Source of the DNA: Microvirga flavescens
Lineage (GTDB): Bacteria; Pseudomonadota; Alphaproteobacteria; Rhizobiales; Beijerinckiaceae
DNA length: 64,000 nt
Assembly: GCF_003290125.1 (NCBI RefSeq)
Contig: NZ_QMKH01000001.1
Coordinates: 682,001-746,000, forward strand
Reading direction: 5' to 3'
The notes under the pieces are model-generated. The model was not told the origin of the DNA and made no database searches. It saw only the letters and a list, made by a program, of their open reading frames with translations. The position numbers and the translations under genes were made by a program. Shown here piece by piece: positions 7,276-17,217 of the stretch (position 1 is its first letter; each line of letters opens with the position of its first letter).

Positions 7276-8814
7276 TTGCAGCCCCAATGGACCATGCCGC
7301 TGACCGACCTTGCCGCGACCGAACGTCTCGCGCGGGCGGTGGCGGAGGAATTGCGGGCCGGCGATCTGGTGACGCTCTCCGGCGATCTCGGGGCGGGCAA
7401 GACCACCTTCGCGCGCGCCCTCATCCGCACGCTGGCCGGCGATGCGGAGCTGGAAGTGCCGAGCCCGACCTTCACGCTCATGCAGGTCTATGACGGCACC
7501 CGCAACACCATCGTCCATGCCGATTTCTACCGCCTCCACAGCGCGCAGGAGCTCTACGAGCTCGGTTGGGAGGAGATGACCGAGAACGCCATCACCCTCG
7601 TCGAATGGCCCGAGCACGCCGAGGACGCGCTGAAGGCGGACCGGCTCGACATCCGGTTCGAGCTTGCGCCCGGCGCGCCCGAAGCGCGGATCGCCTTCCT
7701 GACCGGTTCCGGCGCGTTCGCAGGACGGCTCGACCGCCTGCGCGCCTTCCAGACCATCGTGGAAAAAAGCGGCTGGGCGGATGCGACGCGCCTGCCGATG
7801 CAGGGGGATGCCTCCGTCATCCGCTCCTATGAGCGCCTGTGGAAGCCGACCGGCGAAACGGCGCTTCTGATGATCTCGCCGCCCCGGCCCGTGGGCCCGC
7901 CCGTGCGGCGCGGCAAGCCCTATACCACCGTCGCGAAGCTCGCCGAGACGGTCCATGCCTTCGTGGCGATGGACAAAGCCTTGCGCGCGCTCGGCCTCAG
8001 CGCGCCGGAGATCTTTGGCGAGGATCTCGATGCGGGCCTGCTCATTCTGGAAGATCTCGGCAACGAGCCGGTGACCAACGCCGATGGGCCGATTCCGGAG
8101 CGCTATGCGGAGGCCGTGCGCGTTCTGGCGAGCCTTCACAGCACGACGTTACCGCAGGTGCTTCCTGTCGCGGACGGCATCGACCATGCCATCCCGCCCT
8201 ACGATCAGGAGGCGCTGCTGATCGAGGTGGAGCTTCTGGCGGATTGGTATGTGCCGCATATCATGGGCAACCAGCTCTCCGGCTCGGCCCGCGCGGAATT
8301 CGTCAATCTGTGGACCGAGACGCTGCAGGAAATCCTCAACGGTCCCACGACCTGGGTTCTGCGCGACTATCATTCGCCCAACCTGATCTGGATGCCGAAG
8401 CGCGAAGGCCTGAAGCGCGTGGGCCTGATCGATTTCCAGGACGCCGTGCTCGGCTCGCCTGCCTATGATGTCGCCTCGCTGCTGCAGGACGCGCGCATCA
8501 CCGTCGCGCCCGATCTCGAACTGAAGCTCATCGGCCTTTACGCCCGCGAGCGCCGCGCCGCCGATGCGGCCTTCGATGTGGCGGCCTTCGCTCGCGCCTA
8601 TGCCATCATGGGCGCGCAGCGCGCCACCAAGATTCTCGGCATCTTCGCGCGGCTCGACCGGCGCGACGGCAAGCCTCAATACCTGAAGCACCTGCCGCGC
8701 ATCGAAACCTATCTCTGCCGCAATCTGGCGCACCCGGCGCTCGCCTCGCTCAAGGCCTGGTACGCCAATTACCTGCCGCGACTCGTCCCCGACGAGACGC
8801 AACATTCAGCGTGA
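7276..8814 (+). CDS. TsaE / AmgK-like phosphotransferase fusion protein
   Basis: This is a two-domain protein of 512 residues. Residues about 1-150 are TsaE, the ATPase of tRNA t6A37 synthesis: Walker A GDLGAGKT (36-43), then SPTFTLMQVY, HADFYRL and EWPE. Residues about 165-500 are an aminoglycoside-phosphotransferase fold with RDYHSPNLIW and IDFQDA, matching AmgK, the anomeric kinase for N-acetylmuramate and N-acetylglucosamine. I chose the TTG at 7276 because GGAGGA lies 7 nt before it; an ATG at 7294 is also possible, and a start at 7132 would overlap divL. The last four bases overlap the start of murU. The fusion occurs elsewhere in Rhizobiales. Confidence 0.88.
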   Translation: MQPQWTMPLTDLAATERLARAVAEELRAGDLVTLSGDLGAGKTTFARALIRTLAGDAELEVPSPTFTLMQVYDGTRNTIVHADFYRLHSAQELYELGWEEMTENAITLVEWPEHAEDALKADRLDIRFELAPGAPEARIAFLTGSGAFAGRLDRLRAFQTIVEKSGWADATRLPMQGDASVIRSYERLWKPTGETALLMISPPRPVGPPVRRGKPYTTVAKLAETVHAFVAMDKALRALGLSAPEIFGEDLDAGLLILEDLGNEPVTNADGPIPERYAEAVRVLASLHSTTLPQVLPVADGIDHAIPPYDQEALLIEVELLADWYVPHIMGNQLSGSARAEFVNLWTETLQEILNGPTTWVLRDYHSPNLIWMPKREGLKRVGLIDFQDAVLGSPAYDVASLLQDARITVAPDLELKLIGLYARERRAADAAFDVAAFARAYAIMGAQRATKILGIFARLDRRDGKPQYLKHLPRIETYLCRNLAHPALASLKAWYANYLPRLVPDETQHSA

Positions 8815-9551
8815 GTTCGCCCTTGTCCCACACCGCTCCGAAGACCGCCATCGTTCTCGCCGCCGGATTGGGCAAGCGCATGCTGCCCATCACCGAAACG
8901 ATGCCGAAGCCTCTCGTGAAGGTGGCCGGGCGCACGCTGATCGACTTTGCCCTCGACAGCCTCGCGGGCGCGGGCATCGGCCCCGTCATCGTCAACGTGC
9001 ACCACTTCGCGGATATGCTCGAAGCGCATGTGAAGGCGCGGCGCTCTCCGCAGATCGTCGTCTCCGATGAGCGCGATGCGGTGCTGGAGACCGGCGGCGG
9101 GGTGAAGAAGGCGCTGCCTCTTCTCGGGAGCGGCCCGTTCATTACATTCAATTCGGATTCGCTCTGGATCGAGGGCAAGACGCCCAATCTCAAGCGCCTC
9201 GTCTCCGCGTGGGATCCTGAGCGCATGGACATTCTCATGCTCATCGCGGAAGCCGCGACCAGCATCGGCTATGACGGGCGCGGCGATTTTCATCTCGACG
9301 AGACGGGCCGTCTGCGCCGACGCGGCACGGATGCAAGTGCGCCCTTCGTTTATGCGGGCGTCGCCATCGTGAAACCCGATCTTGTGACCGACACGCCCGA
9401 AGGACCGTTCTCGGCAAATCTTTTCTACGATCGTGCCATCGCGAAAGACCGCCTCTACGGCTTGCGACTCGATGGCCAATGGCTTCATGTGGGCGAGCCG
9501 AAGGCCATTGTCGAAGCGGAGGCCTGCCTCGCCTCCCACGCGGCGCGATGA
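8811..9551 (+). CDS. murU: Sugar nucleotidyltransferase, MurU-like
   Basis: MurU joins UTP to N-acetylmuramate-1-phosphate in the recycling route that bypasses de novo UDP-MurNAc synthesis. The 246-residue protein has the nucleotidyltransferase signature LAAGLGKRMLPIT, followed by MPKPLVKV, and a NSDSLW metal-binding segment near residue 112. It starts with GTG and overlaps the tsaE-amgK stop by 4 bp (GTGA), so the kinase and uridylyltransferase are translationally coupled. A mannose-1-phosphate guanylyltransferase label is the usual alternative, but the AmgK neighbour favours MurU. Confidence 0.82.
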   Translation: MSSPLSHTAPKTAIVLAAGLGKRMLPITETMPKPLVKVAGRTLIDFALDSLAGAGIGPVIVNVHHFADMLEAHVKARRSPQIVVSDERDAVLETGGGVKKALPLLGSGPFITFNSDSLWIEGKTPNLKRLVSAWDPERMDILMLIAEAATSIGYDGRGDFHLDETGRLRRRGTDASAPFVYAGVAIVKPDLVTDTPEGPFSANLFYDRAIAKDRLYGLRLDGQWLHVGEPKAIVEAEACLASHAAR

Positions 9552-9567
9552 GCGGCATCGAGGGTGA

Positions 9568-12500
9568 ATGACAGCGACAGGCGCGCGCGTATTTTCGATC
9601 TCTCCCGGTTCGGCCTTCCTGCCGACCCTTGTCGACGCGCTTCTCGACGGTACGCTCATCGGCAAGCTCGCCGATACACCCGACGCCCTTGCCGATCTCA
9701 CGATCTACCTGCCGACGCGCCGTGCCGCGCGGGCGCTCGTAGTGCTTCTCGCGGAACGGGGCGAAGGCCGAGCGCAGCTTCTGCCGCGCATCATCCCGCT
9801 CGGCGAGGCGGATGAAGCCGAGTTCGAACTCACCGGCTTGGAGGGCACGCCCTTCGCGGATGCGGCGGCGCTGAAACCGCCGATCCCCGCCCTCGAACGC
9901 CGCCTGATCCTCACGCGCCTCGTGCAGATGTGGTCGGCGCAAGTGGATCGCGGCCTTCTGCGCCTTGGCCCCGAAGTGCCCTTCATGGTGCCCGCGTCCC
10001 CAGCGGATGCGGTTAACCTCGCGGGCGATCTTGAGGCGCTGATGGATTCCTTCACGACGGAAGGGATCGACTGGCACGCGCTCAACCTCGCGGTGGATGC
10101 GGATTATTCCGAGCATTTCGAAATCACCCGCCGTTTCGTGCAGATCGTCAGCGAGAACTGGCCGAAGATCCTGCAGGACCGGCAGGCGAGCGATCCGGCG
10201 GAGCGGCGCAACGCGCTGCTCGAGGCCGAGGCCAAGCGGCTTCTGCGCGACAAGCCGCCAAAGCCGATGATCGTCGCAGGCTCCACGGGCTCGATTCCGG
10301 CGACCGCGAACCTGATCGCGGCCATCGCGCGTCTGCCCAACGGCGCTGTGGTCCTGCCCGGCCTCGACACCGATCTCGATGAGGAGAGCTGGACCACCAT
10401 CGGCAACATCTCGGACGACGAGACCGATCCCGTTCACGGCCATCCGCAGGCGGTTTTGCGCCGCCTCGTGGATAAGCACCTGCGCATTCCGCGTTCCGAC
10501 GTCGCGCTTCTCGGTGAGATGCCGGACAAGGCCCGTGCGCGCAACCGCCTGCTCTCCGAAGCGCTGCGCCCGCCGGATACGACGGACCGCTGGGTGCGCA
10601 TGAGCGCGGATGAGCGCCTCTCCCTCAGCACCGGCGGTTGCGAAGGTCTTGCCGTCGTGGAAGCGGCGGACGAGCGCGAGGAGGCTTTCGCCATTGCGGT
10701 GGCGTTGCGCGAAACGCTGAACGAGCCGGAGCGCACGGCGGCGCTCATCACGCCGGATCGCGCGCTCGCCGCTCGCGTCGCGGCGGAGCTCGGGCGCTGG
10801 GGTGTGAGTGTTGAGGATTCCGCCGGGCTTCCCCTGTCCGACACGGCGGCGGGCCGCCTTGCCCGGCTCGCGGCGGAAGCGGCGGCGGATCGTGTGCGTC
10901 CCGTGCAAGTGCTCGCCCTTCTCGCGCACCCGCTGGTGCACCTCGGCTGGCCGCGCGAGAGGGTGGAGCGTGCCGCGAGCATTCTCGAAATCGGCGTGCT
11001 GCGCGGGCCGGAACCGGTGCCGGGTTTTGCGGGCCTTCGCGCCGCGCTCGAGGCCCGCCGTTCCGAAAAGAAGGACCATCGCACGCCACGCCCGCGTCTT
11101 CGCCTGAGCGACGAGGATTGGGCGCTTGCCGACGAACTATTGCTACGCATGGAGCAGGCCTTCGGGGAGTTTGGCCCTGATTACCATGAGGACGGTTCCC
11201 TCGACCTGATGTCGCTCGTGGCCGATCACCGCCGCACGGTCGAGGCTTTGATGGCGGCCCCTGAGGGCGAGAGCGAGGGAGATGCCTCCATCGAGGCGCT
11301 CGCCGCACTCTTCGACGATCTCGATCTGTCCGAGATCGGTGCGTTGGAAGGGCGCTTTGCGGACTATCCCTCGTTCTTCAAGGCACTCGCGCAGCAGCGG
11401 GCCTTGAGCCCCGCGCCGCGTTCAACCCATCGCCGCATCAAGATTCTCGGCCTTCTCGAAGCGCGCCTTCTCTCCGCTGACAGGATCGTGCTCGGTGGGC
11501 TCGATGAAGGCACCTGGCCGCCGCGCACGGTAACGGACGCCTTCCTCAACCGCCCCATGCGCGCCCGCGTCGGCCTGATGCCGCCGGAGCGACGCATCGG
11601 CCAGACCGCGCACGATTTCGTGCAGGCGCTCGGCACGCATGACGTGGTGATCACCCGCGCGCAAAAGCGCGACGGCTCGCCGACCGTGCCCTCCCGCTTC
11701 CTGCAACGGCTGAAGGCCTTCACCGGACCTGACGTGTGGAGCCGCGTGACCAAGGCGGGCGAGCGCTATCGCCACCTCGTGCGCGCGCTCGATACGCCGC
11801 AGCCTGCGCCCCCTCTTCAACGGCCTGCGCCGAAGCCTGATCCGAAGCTTTTTCCGAACAGCCTCAGCGTCACGGAAATCGAAACCCTCGTGCGCGATCC
11901 GTATTCGATCTTCGCGCGCCACATCCTCAAGCTCGATGCGCTGGAGGCCATCGCGGTCGCACCGGGTGCTGCGGATCGCGGCACCATCATCCACGCAGTG
12001 TTCGGCGATTTCGCGAAGGCGTTTCCGAGAGCCATGCCGGAGGATGCGCTGGCGCGCGTATTGGCGCGGGGTGAGGAACTCTTTGACGAAAACCTCAAGG
12101 CCTTTCCCGAGATTGCTGCGATCTGGTGGCCTCGTTTCGAGCGCCTCGCTGCAGCTTTCGTGCAATGGGAGAAAGAGCGGCGTCCCGCTCTCGCCGACAT
12201 TCATCCCGAGCATTCCGGCCGCTTGCCGATCACGCTCGCGGATGGTTCGACCTTCCTGTTGCGCGCCCGTGCCGATCGCATCGAGAGACGCCGCGACGGC
12301 ATGTATGTCATCGTCGATTTCAAGACCGGCCAGCCGCCCGGCGTGAAGGAAGTCTTCGCGGGCTTCTCACCGCAACTCACGCTTGAGGCGGTGATGCTGA
12401 TGAGGGGCGCGTTCAATGGGCTTCCCGCTGCGATGGAGACGCCGGAACTCCTCTACGTTCACACCTCCGGCGGGCGCGAGCCGTTGAAGCCACGCGCGCT

Positions 12501-12714
12501 CGAACCGGGGCGCGACGAGACGCGTTCTGTCGAGGATATCGTCAAGGAACATGGCCGCCGTTTCGAGGGCTTGATCGCGCGTTACGCGAAAGGTGAGGCG
12601 GACTACCCGTCCCGGCCCTTCCCGAAATATGCGCGGCGCTTTTCCGAATACGACCATCTCGCCCGCGTGAAGGAATGGTCGCTCGCGAGCAACGGTGAGG
12701 GAGGCGACGAATGA
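9568..12714 (+). CDS. addB: AddB subunit of the AddAB double-strand break repair complex
   Basis: AddB partners AddA in resecting double-strand DNA ends up to a Chi-type sequence before RecA loading. The 1048-residue length and sequence fit the alphaproteobacterial AddB family. The C-terminal RecB-type nuclease is visible as VDFKTGQPPG with a following SPQLTLEAVML. The N-terminal region is a degenerate helicase-like fold without a canonical Walker A. I do not see the Cys ligands of the iron-sulfur staple known in Firmicutes AddB around the nuclease domain (the first position reads DPYSIFARH). The gene ends in a 4-bp ATGA overlap with addA. Confidence 0.93.
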   Translation: MTATGARVFSISPGSAFLPTLVDALLDGTLIGKLADTPDALADLTIYLPTRRAARALVVLLAERGEGRAQLLPRIIPLGEADEAEFELTGLEGTPFADAAALKPPIPALERRLILTRLVQMWSAQVDRGLLRLGPEVPFMVPASPADAVNLAGDLEALMDSFTTEGIDWHALNLAVDADYSEHFEITRRFVQIVSENWPKILQDRQASDPAERRNALLEAEAKRLLRDKPPKPMIVAGSTGSIPATANLIAAIARLPNGAVVLPGLDTDLDEESWTTIGNISDDETDPVHGHPQAVLRRLVDKHLRIPRSDVALLGEMPDKARARNRLLSEALRPPDTTDRWVRMSADERLSLSTGGCEGLAVVEAADEREEAFAIAVALRETLNEPERTAALITPDRALAARVAAELGRWGVSVEDSAGLPLSDTAAGRLARLAAEAAADRVRPVQVLALLAHPLVHLGWPRERVERAASILEIGVLRGPEPVPGFAGLRAALEARRSEKKDHRTPRPRLRLSDEDWALADELLLRMEQAFGEFGPDYHEDGSLDLMSLVADHRRTVEALMAAPEGESEGDASIEALAALFDDLDLSEIGALEGRFADYPSFFKALAQQRALSPAPRSTHRRIKILGLLEARLLSADRIVLGGLDEGTWPPRTVTDAFLNRPMRARVGLMPPERRIGQTAHDFVQALGTHDVVITRAQKRDGSPTVPSRFLQRLKAFTGPDVWSRVTKAGERYRHLVRALDTPQPAPPLQRPAPKPDPKLFPNSLSVTEIETLVRDPYSIFARHILKLDALEAIAVAPGAADRGTIIHAVFGDFAKAFPRAMPEDALARVLARGEELFDENLKAFPEIAAIWWPRFERLAAAFVQWEKERRPALADIHPEHSGRLPITLADGSTFLLRARADRIERRRDGMYVIVDFKTGQPPGVKEVFAGFSPQLTLEAVMLMRGAFNGLPAAMETPELLYVHTSGGREPLKPRALEPGRDETRSVEDIVKEHGRRFEGLIARYAKGEADYPSRPFPKYARRFSEYDHLARVKEWSLASNGEGGDE

Positions 12715-15700
12715 ACGACCTCGTCATCCCGGCCCACACCAAGGAATCGCAGCGCAAGGCCGCCGACCCGCGCGCGTCCGCCTGGGTGTCCGCCAATGCG
12801 GGTGCGGGCAAGACGAAGGTTTTGACGGACCGCGTGGTGCGCCTTCTGCTGGCCGGCTCACCGCCGGGGCGCATTCTGTGTCTCACTTTCACCAAGGCCG
12901 CCGCCGCCAACATGGCGATCCGCGTCTTCGAGCGTCTCGGGCGCTGGGTCACGCTCGATGAGGAGGCGCTGGTCGCGGAGCTGACGGAGCTGGAAGGCGA
13001 GCGCCCGAGCGCCGCGCATTTGCGCCTCGCGCGCACCTTGTTCGCCCGTGCCGTGGAAACGCCGGGCGGTTTGAAGATCGACACCATTCACGCCTTCTGC
13101 GAACGCTTGCTGCATCTCGCGCCGTTCGAGGCGAACGTGCCCGCGCGTTTTACCGTTCTCGATGAAAGCCAGAGCGACGAGCTTCTGGCGGATGAGACGG
13201 ACAAGGTGCTGGCGCGCGCCATGTCCGATGAGGGCTCGGCGCTCAACAGGGCCCTGTCCATCGTCACCGTCGAGGCGACCGGCGACGGGCTGGCCGCCGT
13301 GTTGAGCGCTGCGCTTCGCTGCAAGGATTTTCTACATCATTCGGACGGGCTTGAAGCGGGCTTCGCGCGCCTTCGCCGCGAACTCGGGCTCTTTGCCAAC
13401 GAGGATGCCGCAAGCATCGACCGCGCCATTCTGGAAGATGGATTACCGCCGCAGGACTGGTCCGCCATCGCGCAGGAATTGCTCGCGGGGAAAGCGACCG
13501 ATCAGGAACGCGCGAGCGCGCTGATCGCAGCCGCGACTGCGGCGACCGCGCAGGACAGGCTCGCCAACTATCTCGCAATCTTTCTGACGAAGGACGGCTC
13601 ACTCCGCGCCGCCAACCGTTTCGTCACGCAATCCGTCTCGCCTGTCCTGAAGCAGCGGCTTCTCGATGAGATGGGCCGCATTGCCTCCCTCCTCGACCGC
13701 AAGAAGGCGGCACAAGCCGTGGAGCGTACCGTCGCGCTGTTCACTCTCGCCGCAGAGATCGGGCGCAATGTCGAGCGCGCGAAGGCGCGGCTTGGCGCGC
13801 TCGATTTTCAGGATCTCATCGACAAGACGCTCGACGTTCTCTCCCGCGACGATTCCGGGTGGATTCTCTACAAGCTCGACCGCGGCATCGATCATGTGCT
13901 CGTGGACGAGGCGCAGGATACGAACCCGCAGCAATGGGAAATCCTGCGCCGCATCACGGAGGATTTCACCGCAGGTTCCGGCGCGCGCGGCGGGCGTCTG
14001 CGCACGCTCTTCGCCGTGGGCGATCCCAAGCAATCGATCTACGGCTTCCAGGGCGCGGCCCCGCAGGAATTCGAGACGAGCCGCAGGGACTGGACGCGCA
14101 AGTTGAAAGACGCGGCTCTGCGTTTCGAGGATGTGAGCCTCACCCTCTCGTTCCGCTCCGCGACTGCTGTTCTCTCGGCGGTGGATGCAACCTTCGCGCT
14201 GCCTGAGAATTTCAAGGGCCTCTCCTTCGAGGATCGCGCGGTCGGCACCGTGCATGAGAGTGCGCGCCCGCGCGCGCCGGGGCTTGTCGAACTCTGGCCG
14301 CTGGAGCGGCCGACGGATGCGGAGGAGCCCGAAGCCTGGGTTCTGCCCGTCGATCAGCCCGAGCAGCACGCGCCGCCCGTGGTGGTGGCCAAGCGCATCG
14401 CGCGCGCCGTCAAAGGCTGGATCACGCGCGGCGACGGGACGGGCCGCGTGTGGAGCGCGGGCGATGTTCTCGTCCTCGTGCGCAAGCGCAGCGCGGCGTT
14501 CGAGGCGGTGATCCGTGCGTTGAAAGAAGCGGGCGTTCCCGTGGCGGGCGCGGACCGCTTGAATATTGGCGAGCACATCGCCGTGCTCGATCTCGTCGCG
14601 GCGGGCCGCGCGGCGCTTTTGCCGGAAGACGATCTGACGCTTGCAACCGCGCTGAAATCGCCCCTCGTCGGTTTTGATGATGACGATCTCACCCGCATCG
14701 CCGCCTCGCGCGGCGAGGATGAATCGCTCGTCGCCGCGCTGGAGCGCCATGCGCAGAACGATGCGAGCGCCGCGCGCGGCCTTGCCGCGTTGCGCGCCTG
14801 GAAAAAATTGGCCCGCGCGCATGGCCCGTTCGGTTTCTTCGCGACCCTGCTCGGCCCGCTCGACGGGCGCTCGAAACTCGTCGCGCGGCTGGGCAGCGAA
14901 GCGGGCGATGCCATCGATGCGTTCTTGAGTTTCGCGCATCAGGCGGAACTGACGGAAACGCCGTCGCTCACGATTTTCCTCAACCGTTTCGAATCCGCCT
15001 CCCACACCATCAAGCGCGATCTCGACGCGGTGCATGGCGAGGTGCGCGTGATGACCGTGCACGGTGCGAAGGGCCTCGAAGCGCCGGTGGTGATCGTGAT
15101 CGACGGCTGCGAGGTTCTGGGCCGCGATCCGCCGCTGTTCCGGCTTCCCACCGCCTCGGGAGATACGCTCCCCATCTGGTCGCCGAGCAAGGGCCAGGAT
15201 TGCGCGCCCATCGCCACGGCGCGGGCGGAATTGCAGGCAAAGGGACTGGAGGAGCACAACCGCCTTCTCTACGTCGCCATGACGCGCGCCAAGGACAGGC
15301 TCGTCATCGCCCCTTATCTCGGCGGCAACCGGAAGGACCCGCCGGACGGGGCCTGGAGCGAGATGATCCGGCGCGGGCTCGTCGGCAAGGCGGGCGCGCT
15401 GGAGGAGGACGAGGCGTTTTATGGCCCCATCGAAGTCTGGCGCGACGGCAATACCCGAACGGCCGAGGCGGGAGGTGCGGAAGTAACGCTGGCCGATGCG
15501 GTTACGATTCCGGACTGGCTGCGTAAGCCGGTTCCGCCCGAACCCGAGCCGCTGCCGCCCTTACGCCCGTCGAGCGCGCTTGGCGCGGCGGACCGGCTGG
15601 CCCGACCGGGGGACGGGCCTTACGCGCCGGACGCGCGGCTTCGCGGCACGCTCGTTCACGCTCTTCTGGAGCGGCTGCCGAGCCGGCCCCCCGAGCATCG

Positions 15701-16151
15701 GGAGGCTGTCGCCCGCGCCTATGTGAAGGCCAAGGCCCCGCGCCTGAAGGCCGAGCTTGCCGAAACCGTTATCGCGCAGGCTCTCGGCGTGATCGGCCAC
15801 GAGACCCTGCATCCCCTCTTTGGCCCCGATTCCCGCGCCGAAGCGCCGATTGCGGGTAAGGTCACGACGGCTTCCGGGGAGGTCATGGTGTCGGGTCAGA
15901 TCGACCGCCTCGCCGTTCTTCCCGGTGAAGTGCTTGTCGCCGATTTCAAGACCCCCGCCCGCCCACCCCGCGTCGGCGAGCCGATGCCACAGGCCTATGC
16001 GGCCCAGCTTGCGCTCTATCGCCACCTCTTGCGCGAGATTTATCCGGGCCGCCGCGTGCGCGCCTTCCTCATCTGGACATCCGGCCCGGTCGTGCACGAA
16101 TTGGGGGAGGCGGAACTCGATTTTGCCCTTTCCCTCATCAAAGCGGCGTGA
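12711..16151 (+). CDS. addA: AddA helicase-nuclease
   Basis: AddA is the UvrD/RecB-type motor and 3'-strand nuclease of AddAB. The 1146-residue protein has Walker A SANAGAGKT (28-35), DEAQDTNPQQW (motif II), GDPKQSIYGF (motif III), MTVHGAKGLE (motif V) and LYVAMTRAKDRL (motif VI). The C-terminal nuclease shows VADFKTPARPP and AAQLALYRHL. It starts inside the addB stop (ATGA), so the subunits are made coordinately. trxA follows after 170 bp. Confidence 0.96.
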   Translation: MNDLVIPAHTKESQRKAADPRASAWVSANAGAGKTKVLTDRVVRLLLAGSPPGRILCLTFTKAAAANMAIRVFERLGRWVTLDEEALVAELTELEGERPSAAHLRLARTLFARAVETPGGLKIDTIHAFCERLLHLAPFEANVPARFTVLDESQSDELLADETDKVLARAMSDEGSALNRALSIVTVEATGDGLAAVLSAALRCKDFLHHSDGLEAGFARLRRELGLFANEDAASIDRAILEDGLPPQDWSAIAQELLAGKATDQERASALIAAATAATAQDRLANYLAIFLTKDGSLRAANRFVTQSVSPVLKQRLLDEMGRIASLLDRKKAAQAVERTVALFTLAAEIGRNVERAKARLGALDFQDLIDKTLDVLSRDDSGWILYKLDRGIDHVLVDEAQDTNPQQWEILRRITEDFTAGSGARGGRLRTLFAVGDPKQSIYGFQGAAPQEFETSRRDWTRKLKDAALRFEDVSLTLSFRSATAVLSAVDATFALPENFKGLSFEDRAVGTVHESARPRAPGLVELWPLERPTDAEEPEAWVLPVDQPEQHAPPVVVAKRIARAVKGWITRGDGTGRVWSAGDVLVLVRKRSAAFEAVIRALKEAGVPVAGADRLNIGEHIAVLDLVAAGRAALLPEDDLTLATALKSPLVGFDDDDLTRIAASRGEDESLVAALERHAQNDASAARGLAALRAWKKLARAHGPFGFFATLLGPLDGRSKLVARLGSEAGDAIDAFLSFAHQAELTETPSLTIFLNRFESASHTIKRDLDAVHGEVRVMTVHGAKGLEAPVVIVIDGCEVLGRDPPLFRLPTASGDTLPIWSPSKGQDCAPIATARAELQAKGLEEHNRLLYVAMTRAKDRLVIAPYLGGNRKDPPDGAWSEMIRRGLVGKAGALEEDEAFYGPIEVWRDGNTRTAEAGGAEVTLADAVTIPDWLRKPVPPEPEPLPPLRPSSALGAADRLARPGDGPYAPDARLRGTLVHALLERLPSRPPEHREAVARAYVKAKAPRLKAELAETVIAQALGVIGHETLHPLFGPDSRAEAPIAGKVTTASGEVMVSGQIDRLAVLPGEVLVADFKTPARPPRVGEPMPQAYAAQLALYRHLLREIYPGRRVRAFLIWTSGPVVHELGEAELDFALSLIKAA

Positions 16152-16321
16152 GGGGTCGAGCGGTCGCTTGATTCCGGAACGGGTGGTTCTTACCTTGCCT
16201 CCACAATGAGGCGACTCAGGCGTTGAGTCGCGTTTCAAGGCATGGTCCGGCGTTCAGATCGTGCGCAATAACAAGAACTTGCGAGCATCCTCATGCTCCA
16301 AGAGCCAGCAAAGGTGATGTA

Positions 16322-16642
16322 ATGGCGACCGTGAAGGTGACCGATTCGAGCTTCGCGCAGGATGTGCTGAACTCCGCCGAGCCCGTCGTTGTCGATTTCT
16401 GGGCGGAATGGTGCGGCCCCTGCCGCATGATCGGCCCGGCTCTCGAAGAGATTTCCAACGAAATGGCCGGCAAGGTGAAGATCGCCAAGGTCAACGTGGA
16501 CGAAAACCCGCAGATCTCCTCGCAGCTCGGCATCCGCTCGATCCCGGCCCTCATGATGTTCAAGGGCGGCAAGGTCGTGGCCCAGAAGGTGGGCGCCGCC
16601 CCCAAGGGCGACCTCGCCAAGTGGATCCAGGCGTCCGCCTAA
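16322..16642 (+). CDS. trxA: Thioredoxin 1
   Basis: This small cytosolic disulfide reductase has 106 residues with the active site WCGPC (Cys31 and Cys34) and the cis-proline segment [10 protein letters not shown]. The ATG at 16322, preceded by AAAGGTGAT, is preferred; a start at 16223 would add 33 residues unlike thioredoxin. It follows addA, as in many Rhizobiales, and is followed by a strong terminator. Confidence 0.97.
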   Translation: MATVKVTDSSFAQDVLNSAEPVVVDFWAEWCGPCRMIGPALEEISNEMAGKVKIAKVNVDENPQISSQLGIRSIPALMMFKGGKVVAQKVGAAPKGDLAKWIQASA

Positions 16643-16668
16643 GGCGAGAGCAATCTTCGCAAAATGAT

Positions 16669-16692
16669 AAGGGGCCGAAAGGCCCCTTTTTT
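16669..16692 (+). terminator. Rho-independent terminator of trxA
   Basis: AAGGGGCC-GAAA-GGCCCCTT forms an 8-bp stem with a GNRA loop followed by a T run, 26 bp after the trxA stop. The oppositely transcribed VOC gene ends shortly beyond it, so it may serve both directions. Confidence 0.92.
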
Positions 16693-16719
16693 ATGCCTGT
16701 CTCGAGGGCGACCTCGGAC

Positions 16720-17127
16720 TCACTTCTCCGGAATCGCGCTCTGGTCCATGTGGATGATCTCCCATATGTGCCCGTCGAGATCGTTGAAGGAGCGGCCATA
16801 CATGAAGCCGTGATCCTGAGGCTCGCGCGTCTCGGTCGCGCCGAGCTTGAGCGCCTTGTCGAGAAGCGCATCGACATCCCCGCGGCTGTCCGTGGACAGG
16901 CAAGTCAGGACTTCCGTGGTCTTCGTCGCGTCGGCCAGGGCTTTCGGGGTGAATTCCTTAAATTTCGCCTCGGTGAGAAGCATCGTATAGATGTCGTCCG
17001 TAATCACCATGCAGGCGGCGGTCTCATCCGTGAACCGGTCGTTGAAGGCGTAGCCGAGGCCCTTGAAGAAGGCGACGGAGCGCGTGAGATCCTTCACCGG
17101 CAGATTGACGAAGATCTTGGTCGGCAT
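16720..17127 (-). CDS. VOC-family (glyoxalase/bleomycin-resistance fold) protein
   Basis: The 135-residue protein has the paired beta-alpha-beta-beta-beta pattern of vicinal-oxygen-chelate proteins, starting TKIFVNLPVKDLTRSVAFF and ending with FNDLDGHIWEIIHMD, where the final Glu is a usual metal ligand. The substrate cannot be read from sequence. AGGAGGA lies 6 nt before the ATG at 17127. It is the last minus-strand gene next to trxA and is separated from folC by about 90 bp. Confidence 0.82.
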   Translation of the reverse strand: MPTKIFVNLPVKDLTRSVAFFKGLGYAFNDRFTDETAACMVITDDIYTMLLTEAKFKEFTPKALADATKTTEVLTCLSTDSRGDVDALLDKALKLGATETREPQDHGFMYGRSFNDLDGHIWEIIHMDQSAIPEK

Positions 17128-17217
17128 GGCTTCCTCCTGGTGAGTAGGTATTCCCAGCAAAGATGGGCGCCGGTTTCGCGGATCAAGACCTCGCAAGTGC
17201 GCATTTTTGCGCTGCCC

